A stretch of DNA of 64,000 bases from CAYGWX01 sp964353855 [NCBI: uncultured bacterium] (GTDB lineage Bacteria; Edwardsbacteria; CAYGWX01), in NCBI GenBank assembly GCA_964353855.1, contig CAYGWX010000007.1, positions 1 to 64,000 of the forward strand, written 5' to 3'. Every line of letters starts with the position of its first letter. The stretch's first letter is position 1. Shown here piece by piece: positions 53,629 to 61,808 of the stretch. A program made the position numbers and the translations under genes. The notes beneath the pieces are model-generated. The model searched no databases, was not told the DNA's origin, and saw only the letters and a program-made list of their open reading frames with translations.

Positions 53629-54972
53629 ATGATACCCCGAAAGCAGCCCGACCTCACTACCGGGCGGATTACTCCGACCATCATCAGGCTGGCCTGGCCG
53701 GTCGTGGCCTCCATGTTCCTGGAGACAGCCTTCCACGTGGCTAACGCCTTCTGGATGGGCCACTTCTCGGCCGAAGCCATGGCCTCGGTCATTACCTCAG
53801 GGTTCATCATCTGGCTCGTCTTCTCGCTCTTCGGCGTGGTCGGGACCGGCACGAACGCCATGATCGCCCGCTTCATCGGGGCCCGGGACGAGCCCATGGC
53901 CGCGAAGGTCGCTGGTCAGGCCCTCTTGTTCGGCACGACCTTCTCTCTGGGCATCGCCCTCCTGGGCATCGGGATCCGCCCCCACATCTTCCGGCTCATG
54001 GGCACGGCTCCCGAGGTCACTTCCTACGGGATGACCTACCTGCTGATCATCTTCGCTGCCGTGCCCCTGTTCGCGGTCTGCGAGGTCTTTGCCTCGATGT
54101 TCCGGGCCTGCGGGGACACCAAGACCCCCTTGATTTCCTTCGCCCTGGGGACCGGGCTGAACCTCCTGCTCGATCCCCTCTTGATCTTCGGGGTCGGCCC
54201 CTTCCCCAGGCTCGCGGTCGCCGGCGCCGGGATCGCTACACTGGCCAACGCCCTTCTGTCCCTGGCCTTGCTGCTCTGGTTCCTCAAGCGCAAGCCCGTC
54301 CCGTTCAAGCCGACCTGGCGTTTCGACCCCGGGCTCATCTGGCGGATCGCCCGGATCGGGATTCCGGCCTCCATCTCCGGAATCCTCTTCTCCATCGTCT
54401 ACGTCTTCCTGACTCGGATCACCTCCGCGTTCGGGACCGAAGCCCTGGCCGCGCTGGGCATCGGGAACCGCATCGAGTCCATCAACTACATGGCCTCCTT
54501 CGGGTTCGAGATGGCCACGGCCACGATGGTGGGACAGAACCTCGGGGCCAAGAAGCCGGAGCGCTCCGAGAAGAGCGCCTGGCGGTCCACCCAGATCATC
54601 GTCGCCCTGACCGGATTGACCAGCCTCTTCATGTACATCTTCTCGCACCAGATCGCGTCCTGGTTCACCCCGGACCCCCGGGTCATCCCTCTGGCCGCGT
54701 CCTACGCCCGGATCATCGCCTTCTCACAGATCTTCATGGGCATCGAGATCGTGCTTTCCGGAGGGTTCAGCGGGGCCGGGGACACCCTGCCGCCGATGCT
54801 CATCACCGGCCCTCTGTCCCTGCTTCGCCTGCCGGTGGCCCTGGTCCTGGCCTCTTTCTTTCACCTCCGCTCCGACGCCGTGTGGTGGGCCATCTCCTCA
54901 ACCTCCATCGCCAAGGGCACCTTGATGGCCCTCTGGTTCAAGGCCGGACGCTGGAAGAAGAAGGAGGTGTGA
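53629..54972 (+). CDS. MATE-family multidrug exporter
   Basis: A sodium- or proton-driven efflux pump of the inner membrane. The 447 residues form twelve helices in two related halves. The N-half has ITPTIIRLAWPVVASMFLET then ANAFWMGHFSAEAMASV, the MatE signature at helices 1-2. GTGTNAMIARFIGARDE near 68-84, and in the second half RIGIPASISGILFSIVYVF and VGQNLGAKKPERSEKSAW, are also typical (the latter two in the repeated MatE domain). Its substrate cannot be told. The stop is 9 bp from the stop of the convergent gmhB gene. Confidence 0.93.
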   Translation: MIPRKQPDLTTGRITPTIIRLAWPVVASMFLETAFHVANAFWMGHFSAEAMASVITSGFIIWLVFSLFGVVGTGTNAMIARFIGARDEPMAAKVAGQALLFGTTFSLGIALLGIGIRPHIFRLMGTAPEVTSYGMTYLLIIFAAVPLFAVCEVFASMFRACGDTKTPLISFALGTGLNLLLDPLLIFGVGPFPRLAVAGAGIATLANALLSLALLLWFLKRKPVPFKPTWRFDPGLIWRIARIGIPASISGILFSIVYVFLTRITSAFGTEALAALGIGNRIESINYMASFGFEMATATMVGQNLGAKKPERSEKSAWRSTQIIVALTGLTSLFMYIFSHQIASWFTPDPRVIPLAASYARIIAFSQIFMGIEIVLSGGFSGAGDTLPPMLITGPLSLLRLPVALVLASFFHLRSDAVWWAISSTSIAKGTLMALWFKAGRWKKKEV

Positions 54973-54981
54973 GGAAGGCTT

Positions 54982-55545
54982 TCAAGATCCTCTTTTTATA
55001 TCTTCCAGGATCCACTCCACGGCCACCAAGAGGTCGCGAGCAACGAAATCCGGCTGGACCGCCCACGAAGCGACCTCTTTTCTCTGGCTCTGTCCGGTCA
55101 GCACGATGATCCCCTTTCCTCCCGCATTCCTCCCCATTTCCGCGTCCGAAGGCTTGTCCCCCACCACATAGGAGCATGAGAGGTCTGTTCCCCAATCCCG
55201 AACAGCCTTTGTAAGCATTCCCAACTTCGGCTTGCGACAGTCGCATCCCTCCTCGGGAGCATGCGGGCAATAATAGAAATCCTGCACTTTTGCTCCCTGC
55301 TCTGCGAGTTGCTGTCTTATCTCCTCATTGACTGCTTTCACATCATCTGCGGTATAATACCCTCTTCCAACTCCTGACTGGTTAGAAATAATGAACACCG
55401 GTATTCCGGCCTGATTCAATTCTCGTATCGCTTCTACAACACCGGGCAGGAGCTTCACGTCCTCGGGTTTGGCCACAAACCCGTAATCCACGTTCACGGT
55501 CCCGTCCCGGTCAAGGAAAACGGCCGTCCCTTTTCTCTCGCTCAA
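54982..55545 (-). CDS. gmhB: D-glycero-beta-D-manno-heptose 1,7-bisphosphate 7-phosphatase
   Basis: A HAD-family phosphatase of the ADP-heptose pathway for lipopolysaccharide core. The 187 residues have the HAD motif FLDRDGTVN (residues 10-18, nucleophile and acid Asp), motif II ISNQSGVGRG near 53-62, and a zinc loop CPHAPEEGCDCRKPK near 93-107 with the Cys/His ligands of GmhB. The GDKPSDAEMGRNAG motif near 128-141 supplies the last metal-binding Asp. It overlaps the preceding GT9 gene by four bases, at the end of an operon with two heptosyltransferase-like genes, which strongly supports the role. Confidence 0.95.
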   Translation of the reverse strand: MSERKGTAVFLDRDGTVNVDYGFVAKPEDVKLLPGVVEAIRELNQAGIPVFIISNQSGVGRGYYTADDVKAVNEEIRQQLAEQGAKVQDFYYCPHAPEEGCDCRKPKLGMLTKAVRDWGTDLSCSYVVGDKPSDAEMGRNAGGKGIIVLTGQSQRKEVASWAVQPDFVARDLLVAVEWILEDIKRGS

Positions 55546-56579
55546 CCGACGAACTCCCGGACCGCGGTCAAAACCTCATCCGCCTCGATCGCCTTCCAGC
55601 ACCTCCGGCTCCGGTCCGGGCAGGTGCGCGCGAAACACGGGCTGCAATAGGGATGCTTGTAAATCACCTTCGCCCTTCCCAGGGGCCGGGTCCATTCCGG
55701 GCTCGTGGACCCGAACAGGCCCACGACCGGAACCCCCAGGCCCGAGGACAGATGCATTACCCCGGTATCATTGGACACAAAGGCCTCGCATTGAGAGAGC
55801 ACCCCGGCGAGGAGCCGTAAATCCGTCTTCCCGGCCAGACTTACCGCTTTCTCCCCGATGGCTGCCCTGATTCTGTCGCACAAAGCTTTTTCCTCTTTCA
55901 CCCCCAGGAGAACGAGCCAATATCCTTTTTTACAAAGCTTCCTCCCGACCTCAGCGAAGCGTTCGGGGTCCCAGCGCTTGGCCTCCCCGTAAGTGGCCCC
56001 GGGACCGAGCCCGATGACCTTGCTGCCTCTGGAGATGCCTGCCTCATGCAGGAAGGTCTCCCCCTCCCGCTTGACTTCTGGGTACAGCGCTAAATATGGG
56101 ACCGAGGCTTTGACCTCAATCCCAAGCTCCCGGACCAGGTCCAGATAGCTCTCCGCAAGGTGCCTCTTCCGGTAATCCTTGGGCAAGGGCAGGCGAATGG
56201 TCAGCAGCCTTCCCCGCCCCTCGGCGGCATACCCGACGCGATGCTTCGCCCGCGCGAGGAAGGCCATCCAGGCCGAGGAGAACGAATGGGGAAGGATCAC
56301 GGCCAGGTCGAAGTGTCTTTTTCTAAGGTCCCTGGCCAAGCGGGCCGTCCCCTTTACCCCGCGGTGAATCCCCTGCGGGTCGTAGACGATGACCTCCTCC
56401 CGACGTTTTTCCAATCCGTAAAGCCCGGCCACCCTGCGGTGCGCCAGAAGGACTATGGAGGCGTGGGGATAGGCCTTCTCCAGGGCCGAAATGGCCGGCA
56501 GGGCCATCACCGCGTCCCCCAGCCAGTTCGGGGTTCTGACGAGGATCCTGTTAACAATCGTTTCAAGGGGCGTCTTCAT
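55542..56579 (-). CDS. waaF: Heptosyltransferase II-like GT9 protein
   Basis: I set the start at ATG 56579, which overlaps the stop of the upstream GT9 gene; the longer frame to 56684 reads through that gene. The 345 residues carry ILVRTPNWLGDAVMALPAIS near 12-31 (the R.PNWLGD motif that separates WaaF from WaaC), GLGPGATYGEAKRWDPERFA near 182 and VSNDTGVMHLSSGLGVPVVGLFGSTSP (split VSNDTGVMHLSSGLG and VPVVGLFGSTSP) near 262-290. The C-terminal CFARTCPD...CWKAI is the usual WaaF Cys pattern. It would add the second heptose to the inner core. The next gene, gmhB, makes the precursor. Confidence 0.9.
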   Translation of the reverse strand: MKTPLETIVNRILVRTPNWLGDAVMALPAISALEKAYPHASIVLLAHRRVAGLYGLEKRREEVIVYDPQGIHRGVKGTARLARDLRKRHFDLAVILPHSFSSAWMAFLARAKHRVGYAAEGRGRLLTIRLPLPKDYRKRHLAESYLDLVRELGIEVKASVPYLALYPEVKREGETFLHEAGISRGSKVIGLGPGATYGEAKRWDPERFAEVGRKLCKKGYWLVLLGVKEEKALCDRIRAAIGEKAVSLAGKTDLRLLAGVLSQCEAFVSNDTGVMHLSSGLGVPVVGLFGSTSPEWTRPLGRAKVIYKHPYCSPCFARTCPDRSRRCWKAIEADEVLTAVREFVG

Positions 56580-57583
56580 CGAGCAAGGACTCCTCTTACC
56601 GCCCCCAGCACCTCTCCCGCGGTGATGTCCCTCATGCACTTGAAATGCACCTCCGGGCACTCCCCGGTCCCGTGCAAAGAGCACGGCCGGCAGGGAAGAT
56701 CCCTTTCAAGGACGGCATTCCCCTTACCTAAAGGAAAGAACCCGAAGGCCTCGACCGTGGGCCCGAACAGGGCCACGACCGGCGTGCCCACTGCCGTGGC
56801 CAGGTGCATCGGCCCAGAGTCATTGGTGACGACAGCCTTGCAGCAGGCCAGGACCGAGGCCATTTGCCTTAAACCCAACCCGCAAGCCTCCTTGGCCCCG
56901 CCCCCGACGCCCTGAACCACCTCTTTCACCAGGGCTTTTTCCTCGTCACTCCCCAGGATAACGATCCCGATCTGGTCCTCCTGCCAGAGTCTTTTTCCGA
57001 CTTCCACGAAGCCGTCTATGAGCCATCGCTTCGTGGCATGCTTCGCTCCGGGCACGAGGCCGACGAATGTTCCGCTTCCCCCTAAGAACCCCCGTCCAAA
57101 GGCTTTCTCCTTTGAATCTAAGACGATCTCCGGTTGCCGGGAAACCCTTTCGATCCCCAGAGAAGAAAGACACTCCAGATAACGGTCCACCACATGCTTG
57201 GCCTGAAAGGCTTTCTTGGCCTTGAAGGCCACAAGGGCCCTTCTCCCCAGCACGGCCTTGCGATAACGGAGGACCTTTCCCGTTCCCGAAGCCTGGGCGA
57301 TCATCCGGCTCCGCAAGGTCGCGTGCAGGTCTACGACCAGGTCGTATCCCTCCTGGCGAATGCCTTTTAGATAGGTCACAAAACCCTTCTCCCCTGTCCT
57401 TTCCAGGACTTGGGCGGAATCCACCCAGGGGGAGGGCCTGATCAAGGGGACATATTCCGAGCGGGTGGCGACGTGGATCCGGGACTTGGGAAACCACTTG
57501 TGCAGGGCACGCAAACAAGGTGTGACCAGCATCACGTCCCCCAGCGAGGAGAGACGGATGACCAGGATCTTTAGGGGGTCCAA
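56576..57583 (-). CDS. Heptosyltransferase-like GT9 protein
   Basis: The 335 residues show ILVIRLSSLGDVMLVTPCLR near 6-25 (R.SSLGD, the WaaC-like form), FVGLVPGAKHATKRWLIDGF near 178 and VTNDSGPMHLATAVGTPVVA near 262-281, all GT9 donor- and acceptor-site motifs. The product probably adds ADP-heptose or a related sugar early in the core. The start is a TTG at 57583, 7 bp beyond the dxr stop, without a strong site. It is the middle of a block of two GT9 genes followed by gmhB. Confidence 0.88.
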   Translation of the reverse strand: MDPLKILVIRLSSLGDVMLVTPCLRALHKWFPKSRIHVATRSEYVPLIRPSPWVDSAQVLERTGEKGFVTYLKGIRQEGYDLVVDLHATLRSRMIAQASGTGKVLRYRKAVLGRRALVAFKAKKAFQAKHVVDRYLECLSSLGIERVSRQPEIVLDSKEKAFGRGFLGGSGTFVGLVPGAKHATKRWLIDGFVEVGKRLWQEDQIGIVILGSDEEKALVKEVVQGVGGGAKEACGLGLRQMASVLACCKAVVTNDSGPMHLATAVGTPVVALFGPTVEAFGFFPLGKGNAVLERDLPCRPCSLHGTGECPEVHFKCMRDITAGEVLGAVRGVLAR

Positions 57584-57590
57584 GGAAACG

Positions 57591-58742
57591 TCAGGAGGAG
57601 AGGGCCGCAGCTCTGGCCCAGCGGTCGGCCTCGAGGATGTCCTCCAGGCCGGGATGGGCGACGACGCGATGCTTTCGCATCGCCCGGGCGATAACTTTCG
57701 GGATCTCGTGGAAACCGATGCGCTCGTCCAGAAAGGCGTGGGCCGCGACCTCGTTGGCCGCGTTCAGGACCGCGGGCATCGTCCCGCCAGCCTTCAGGGC
57801 CTCGTAGGCCAGGCGCAGGCAGGGAAACTTGACGAGGTTTGGCGGGTGGAAGGTCAGCTGCTTGAGCTTGGCGAAATCGCAGGTCGCTAATGGCGAGGTC
57901 AGACGCTCGGGGCAGGTCAGGGCGTACTGGATGGGCAGCCGCATGTCCGGAAGACTGGCCTGAGCCAGGATCGCCCCGTCCACGAACTCCACCATGGAAT
58001 GAATGATGGATTGGGGGTGGATGAGGACATCTATCTTATCACCTTCCAAGCCGAAGAGCCAGTGCGCCTCGATGATCTCCAGTCCCTTGTTCATCAGGGT
58101 CGCGGAATCGATCGTGATCTTCTTGCCCATGGTCCAGGTGGGATGCCTGAGGGCGTGGGCCGGGGTGATATGCTTGAGACGACGCAGTCCTACTTTTCGG
58201 AAAGGACCTCCTGAAGCCGTCAGGATCAGGCGTTTCACGCTTCTCGTCGGCTCGCCCTTGAGACACTGGAAGATGGCGGAGTGTTCGCTGTCCACCGGGA
58301 TGAGCTCGGCCCGGTGCTTCTTCACCAGGGGCATGACCACCTCTCCCGCGACCACCAAACTCTCTTTGTTCGCCAGGGCGAGCCGCTTTCCTGCCTTGAT
58401 CGCCGCCAGCGTGGGGGCGAGTCCGGCAGCACCCGAGATTCCGTTGACCACGATGTCGCAGAGTTCCATCCCGGCCAGCCGGACCAAACCTTCCTCACCG
58501 GCCCAAACCCGCTTGAGACCGGTTTGTCCGCGGATGAGCCTGGCCTGCTTTTCGTCCCGCACGGCCACGGCGCGAGGCTTGAACTCCCGCACCTGCCCGC
58601 AGAGCCGTCCCATCTCGGAGCTCAAGTAAGCTGAAAGCCCCACCACATCAAATGACCTTCCGAGGTGGCTCGCCACCTCCAGGGTCTGAGTTCCGATGGA
58701 TCCCGTGGAGCCCAGGACGACGATGCGTTGAGGGGTTTTCAT
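57591..58742 (-). CDS. dxr: 1-deoxy-D-xylulose 5-phosphate reductoisomerase
   Basis: DXR converts DXP to MEP with NADPH, the committed step of the MEP isoprenoid route. The 383 residues have the NADPH loop VVLGSTGSIGTQTL near 8-21, GISGAAGLAPTLAAIKAGKR near 99-118, ALANKESLVVAG near 119-130, metal-site residues in IPVDSEHSAIFQCL near 147-160, TASGGPF near 175, HPTWTMGKKITIDSATLMNK near 196-215 and EIIEAHWLFG near 218. All catalytic residues seem present. It lies between a TPR gene and the GT9 genes, so isoprenoid (and undecaprenyl lipid carrier) supply is grouped with envelope sugar transfer. Confidence 0.97.
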   Translation of the reverse strand: MKTPQRIVVLGSTGSIGTQTLEVASHLGRSFDVVGLSAYLSSEMGRLCGQVREFKPRAVAVRDEKQARLIRGQTGLKRVWAGEEGLVRLAGMELCDIVVNGISGAAGLAPTLAAIKAGKRLALANKESLVVAGEVVMPLVKKHRAELIPVDSEHSAIFQCLKGEPTRSVKRLILTASGGPFRKVGLRRLKHITPAHALRHPTWTMGKKITIDSATLMNKGLEIIEAHWLFGLEGDKIDVLIHPQSIIHSMVEFVDGAILAQASLPDMRLPIQYALTCPERLTSPLATCDFAKLKQLTFHPPNLVKFPCLRLAYEALKAGGTMPAVLNAANEVAAHAFLDERIGFHEIPKVIARAMRKHRVVAHPGLEDILEADRWARAAALSS

Positions 58743-58752
58743 CCCGACCTAC

Positions 58753-59211
58753 TTACCCCCTGAGCTTTCTTCCGTAAACAGGCCCGGCAGTCCCGATGGG
58801 GCGGGGAGCACGCAGCCTGCTGATCCTCCCCTCCACGATGTCCCTGTCCGTGGCCGCGGGCCTGAGCTTCAGGTACTCCTCATACTCCCCGGCCGCCTCC
58901 TCGCGCCTCCCCTGACTCTCGTAGAGGGAACCCAGCTGGTAGTGCACACCCGCTGATTCCGGTTTAAGGGTCTTGGACTTGAGCAGGGCTTCCTCGGCCT
59001 CAGCGTGCCTGCGAAGCTTCGCGAGCGCCGTGCCCAGGTGCGTATGGGCCTTCCCCTCCTGCGGAGCCATCTTCACGGCCTCCTGGAACTCTTTCAGGGC
59101 ATCCTGGTAACGGTGGATGCCCATATAGGCCAGGCCCAGCTCCATCCTGGCGTCTGCCGACCCCGGCTCGGCCTGCACAGCCAGCCTGAGCTTCTCGATG
59201 TCCTTAGACAT
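58753..59211 (-). CDS. Small TPR protein
   Basis: The 152 residues consist of about three tetratricopeptide repeats: ADARMELGLAYMGIHRYQDA with LKEFQEAVKMAPQ, GKAHTHLGTALAKLRRHAEA with EEALLKSKTLKPES and GVHYQLGSLYESQGRREEAA with GEYEEYLKLRPA. No signal peptide is seen, so it is a cytoplasmic adaptor by general TPR knowledge. ATG 59211 follows AGGGGAATCC. It lies eight bases after the SUMF1-like gene and ten before dxr in the envelope operon. Partner unknown. Confidence 0.85.
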   Translation of the reverse strand: MSKDIEKLRLAVQAEPGSADARMELGLAYMGIHRYQDALKEFQEAVKMAPQEGKAHTHLGTALAKLRRHAEAEEALLKSKTLKPESAGVHYQLGSLYESQGRREEAAGEYEEYLKLRPAATDRDIVEGRISRLRAPRPIGTAGPVYGRKLRG

Positions 59212-59219
59212 GGATTCCC

Positions 59220-60476
59220 CTACGAAGAATCCTTAGCGCATCGGAACCCGAGGGTCGCGCTCTTGGTGTTAGGAGCGGCTCGCCATCGCTGGGCGGAGCG
59301 CAGGTAGTCCCAGAGGGGCTCTCCATCCACGGCATTTTTTGTAACCCTCTCCGTTCCCTCGGGCGGTCCCTGGGGATCGAACTTCGGTCCCTGGGAATAG
59401 AAGTCCCCCTGATACCAGTCCGAGCACCATTGTTCCACATTCCCGGCCATGTCCATCGCGCCGTAGGGCGATGCCCCCTCGGGGTAGCTTCCCACCGCGG
59501 TCGGGCCGTCCAGACCGAACCAGTAGGTCTTGCATTTCTTCCCGTCCCACTCCCCTCCCCAAGGATAAAGCCTGCCATCGCTTCCCCGGGCGGCCCGCTC
59601 CCACTCCGCCTCGGTAGGCAGGCGTTTCCCAGCCCAACGGGCATAGGCCTGGGCGTCCTCATAGCTCACGTTGACCACCGGGTGCCTGGGACGTTCCAGA
59701 AAATAACCGGGGAACACCGGCCGGTCCGAGGGATAAGCCCTGTGAGTGCTTTCGCAGAATTTCTTGAACTGGGCATTCGTGACCGGGTATTTGTCAATGA
59801 AGCAAGCTTTTAAGGTCACGAGGCGCTCCGGCTTTTCGTTCTCCCTGCCCTTGTTCCAACCCTGGGTGAACGACCCTCCGGGGATGAGGATCATGGCCGA
59901 ACTGTCCTTATCCCAAAGCACTTCGATCGCACCCCAGGCGTTCTTCCTCAGAAATCTCAGGCCCGCCGGAATGGCCAGACCTAAAGGAGCGGGCTGGGTT
60001 GGCTCAGGCACCCTCTGGAGCCTGTCAAGAAGTCGCGCCACGAGAGGCGTAACCATCTCCTCTGGTTCTTTGGAGAGCTCCTGCCTTTCCACCTCCGAGA
60101 AATCGATCGTGGCCGTGGCCGGGTCTGCGACATGAACCGTCAAGAGGTAACCCCTGACCACCGTGTCTATGGTCCCGAACAAGACCTTCATGACCCCCAG
60201 GGTCCGGCCGAGCCCGGCAACCCCGGAAAGGTCTTGGGGTGCAGGCGAACTCTTCGCTTTGTCCACGAGCTTCGCTTTCACCGTCTCAAGGGAGAAAAGC
60301 ACTACATCTCCGGAACGAGCAATTTCCTTTCGTATCGCCTGGGTCACGCGTTCCGCTACGAAGGGCGAAAGCGTGGTCGTACGCAGATCAAGAACGGCCA
60401 GGCTCACCTTCTCGGCATGACCCGGAAGACAGGAAGAGACCAGGAGGACGAACGAAAGGCCTCGGAGACCTCTCAA
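59220..60476 (-). CDS. Secreted protein: CsgG/FlgT-like N-terminal domain fused to a SUMF1/FGE-like domain
   Basis: The true start is a TTG at 60476 that overlaps the stop of the M48 gene (TTGA), giving 418 residues; a frame extending to 61280 is a shadow of that gene. A signal peptide (LSFVLLVSSCLPGHA) leads to a domain of about 110 residues (VSLAVLDLRTTTLSPFVAER, then MKVLFGTIDTVVRGYLLTVHV), resembling CsgG/TolB-N-type outer-membrane-associated modules. The C-terminal 230 residues are SUMF1-like: MILIPGGSFTQGW, DKYPVTNAQFKKFC, PVVNVSYEDAQAYARWAGKR, LPTEAEWERAARG, MAGNVEQWCSDWY and LGFRCA. The paired catalytic cysteines of formylglycine-generating enzyme are missing, so it is probably not an FGE enzyme. 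Confidence 0.82.
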   Translation of the reverse strand: MRGLRGLSFVLLVSSCLPGHAEKVSLAVLDLRTTTLSPFVAERVTQAIRKEIARSGDVVLFSLETVKAKLVDKAKSSPAPQDLSGVAGLGRTLGVMKVLFGTIDTVVRGYLLTVHVADPATATIDFSEVERQELSKEPEEMVTPLVARLLDRLQRVPEPTQPAPLGLAIPAGLRFLRKNAWGAIEVLWDKDSSAMILIPGGSFTQGWNKGRENEKPERLVTLKACFIDKYPVTNAQFKKFCESTHRAYPSDRPVFPGYFLERPRHPVVNVSYEDAQAYARWAGKRLPTEAEWERAARGSDGRLYPWGGEWDGKKCKTYWFGLDGPTAVGSYPEGASPYGAMDMAGNVEQWCSDWYQGDFYSQGPKFDPQGPPEGTERVTKNAVDGEPLWDYLRSAQRWRAAPNTKSATLGFRCAKDSS

Positions 60477-61273
60477 GGTAGCCTGTTCCAGATGGGTTGA
60501 AAGCTCTCCTGTCCCATGGGTAATCCCCTGGCATTGGCCGGAAGCTTGGCGATGGTTGAGTCCACCTGTGCTACACGGTCCGAGGTCGGCGGATGCGTGG
60601 CCAGGAGCTTCTCCAGGGCCCCCGGTTCCCTGGTTTCCAGGCTCTTCAGGGTCGTGAGCAGGTTCTTCATCCCCGTGGGGTTGTAACCCGCCTTGTATTC
60701 GTAATAGGTGCCGTCGTAATCCGCTTCGAACTCGTCCGCCCGGCTGTATCCCTGAAGCACCAGCACCGATCCCATCTGGATGGCCACCTGGGCCGCTTTG
60801 CTCATCTGCTCCACCCCGGTGATCTGGAGGAGGATGTCCAGGCCGTATATCGTCTGCAGCTTCTTCACGGAGTGCCGGGCTACCACGTGCCCGATCTCGT
60901 GCCCCAAGGCCCCGGCCAGCTCGGCCTCGCTGTCCATGCCCTTGAGGAGTCCGGTATAGACATAGACGTACCCTCCGGGTAGGGCGAAGGCGTTCACCTC
61001 TTTGTTCCGGATGACCTTGAAGTGCCAGGTGAGGTTTTTGCGGTCCGAAACCTGGGCCACTTTTTTCCCAACTTTGGACACGAAGCTCTGGACCATTGCA
61101 TCGTCCAGGACGTCCTCCTTGGACTCCACTTCCTGAGCCATCTGCCTTCCGATCTCCACCTCGTCCGCGGTGGAAATCAGGATGAGGCTTTTCTTCCCCC
61201 CCGGCCCGGTTGTGGCGCATCCCGCCATGACCGCAAGGAGAACGATCAGAAAAACGAAGCGATGGGTATTCAC
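60473..61273 (-). CDS. M48-family metalloprotease lipoprotein (BepA/LoiP-like)
   Basis: The 266 residues start at GTG 61273 (AAAAGGAG upstream) with a lipoprotein signal, VLLAVMAGC, Cys at about 19. The M48 zinc site HEIGHVVARHS is near 140-150, and the third ligand Glu is in SRADEFEADYDG near 197. NAFALPGGYVYVYTGLL precedes the site as usual. The enzyme should act in the periplasm on outer-membrane or damaged proteins, like BepA or LoiP. It is followed directly, with a four-base overlap, by the SUMF1-like secreted protein, suggesting a shared task. Confidence 0.92.
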   Translation of the reverse strand: MNTHRFVFLIVLLAVMAGCATTGPGGKKSLILISTADEVEIGRQMAQEVESKEDVLDDAMVQSFVSKVGKKVAQVSDRKNLTWHFKVIRNKEVNAFALPGGYVYVYTGLLKGMDSEAELAGALGHEIGHVVARHSVKKLQTIYGLDILLQITGVEQMSKAAQVAIQMGSVLVLQGYSRADEFEADYDGTYYEYKAGYNPTGMKNLLTTLKSLETREPGALEKLLATHPPTSDRVAQVDSTIAKLPANARGLPMGQESFQPIWNRLP

Positions 61274-61313
61274 GGTTCATGCTCCTTTTGAGGAAGAGAG
61301 TTCGGTCTGCGCA

Positions 61314-61745
61314 TCAGGGGCTTCGATCTTTATCCTTCCGCTTCCGGCGAAAAAGAAACCAGTTGTTCCTCAGCGCCAGCAGGGTGAAGAAGCAGGTGAT
61401 GATCGCGGCCACGACCATTGTAACCAGGGCAAGGTCCCGGACCACCCGATCATGGGGCTCCCGCTTAAGGAGGACCAGGCAGGCGAACACGAACACGGGC
61501 TGGATCCAGAACCCCGGGATCAGCCGGAAGGAGGTCTGGATGTAGCTCGTGCGCATGACCTCCCGGGCATACAGGAAGAGCAGGCCAGCTAATACGACCT
61601 CATAGCCCAAGAGCAGCGCGCCTGCAGCCCACGGCACCCTCCACAGGGCCAGGACGAGGACCCCGAGGGTGAACGCGAAGACCTCGAGGCGTATCCCGGC
61701 CCCCAGGAGGAGCTTCCTCCAAGACAGATGTTCCTCTGTATTCAA
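61314..61745 (-). CDS. Small membrane protein of unknown function
   Basis: The 143 residues contain four hydrophobic segments (about 20-38, 42-58, 80-98, 105-125) with a basic C-terminus (FRRKRKDKDRSP). No family is recognised. The only start in this region is a TTG at 61745, five bases after a TATAAT, so translation is probably leaderless or begins slightly inside. It is the first gene of the operon that continues with the M48 lipoprotein, SUMF1-like protein, TPR, dxr, GT9, GT9 and gmhB. Confidence 0.65.
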   Translation of the reverse strand: MNTEEHLSWRKLLLGAGIRLEVFAFTLGVLVLALWRVPWAAGALLLGYEVVLAGLLFLYAREVMRTSYIQTSFRLIPGFWIQPVFVFACLVLLKREPHDRVVRDLALVTMVVAAIITCFFTLLALRNNWFLFRRKRKDKDRSP

Positions 61746-61750
61746 AGAAT

Positions 61751-61780
61751 ATTATACCATAAAGGGTATTTTTAACACAA
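61751..61780 (-). promoter_or_regulatory. Promoter of the envelope operon (61.7-55.0 kb)
   Basis: The minus strand has a perfect TATAAT (61751-61756) with an imperfect -35 TTGTGT (61775-61780) at 18 bp. Confidence 0.55.
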
Positions 61781-61781
61781 G

Positions 61782-61806
61782 AAAAAGGCCCCGACACCTC
61801 GGGGCT
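61782..61806 (-). terminator. Terminator of the 61809-63275 gene
   Basis: GCCCCGA/TCGGGGC around a 4-base loop (61788-61805), followed on the minus strand by TTTTTCTTGTG. Confidence 0.85.
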
Positions 61807-61808
61807 CC

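Noticed and set aside
59220-61280. One 686-codon protein covering the SUMF1-like gene and its upstream region
   Set aside because: Its first 268 codons are the out-of-frame reading of the M48 protease gene; the real start is the TTG at 60476 overlapping the M48 stop.
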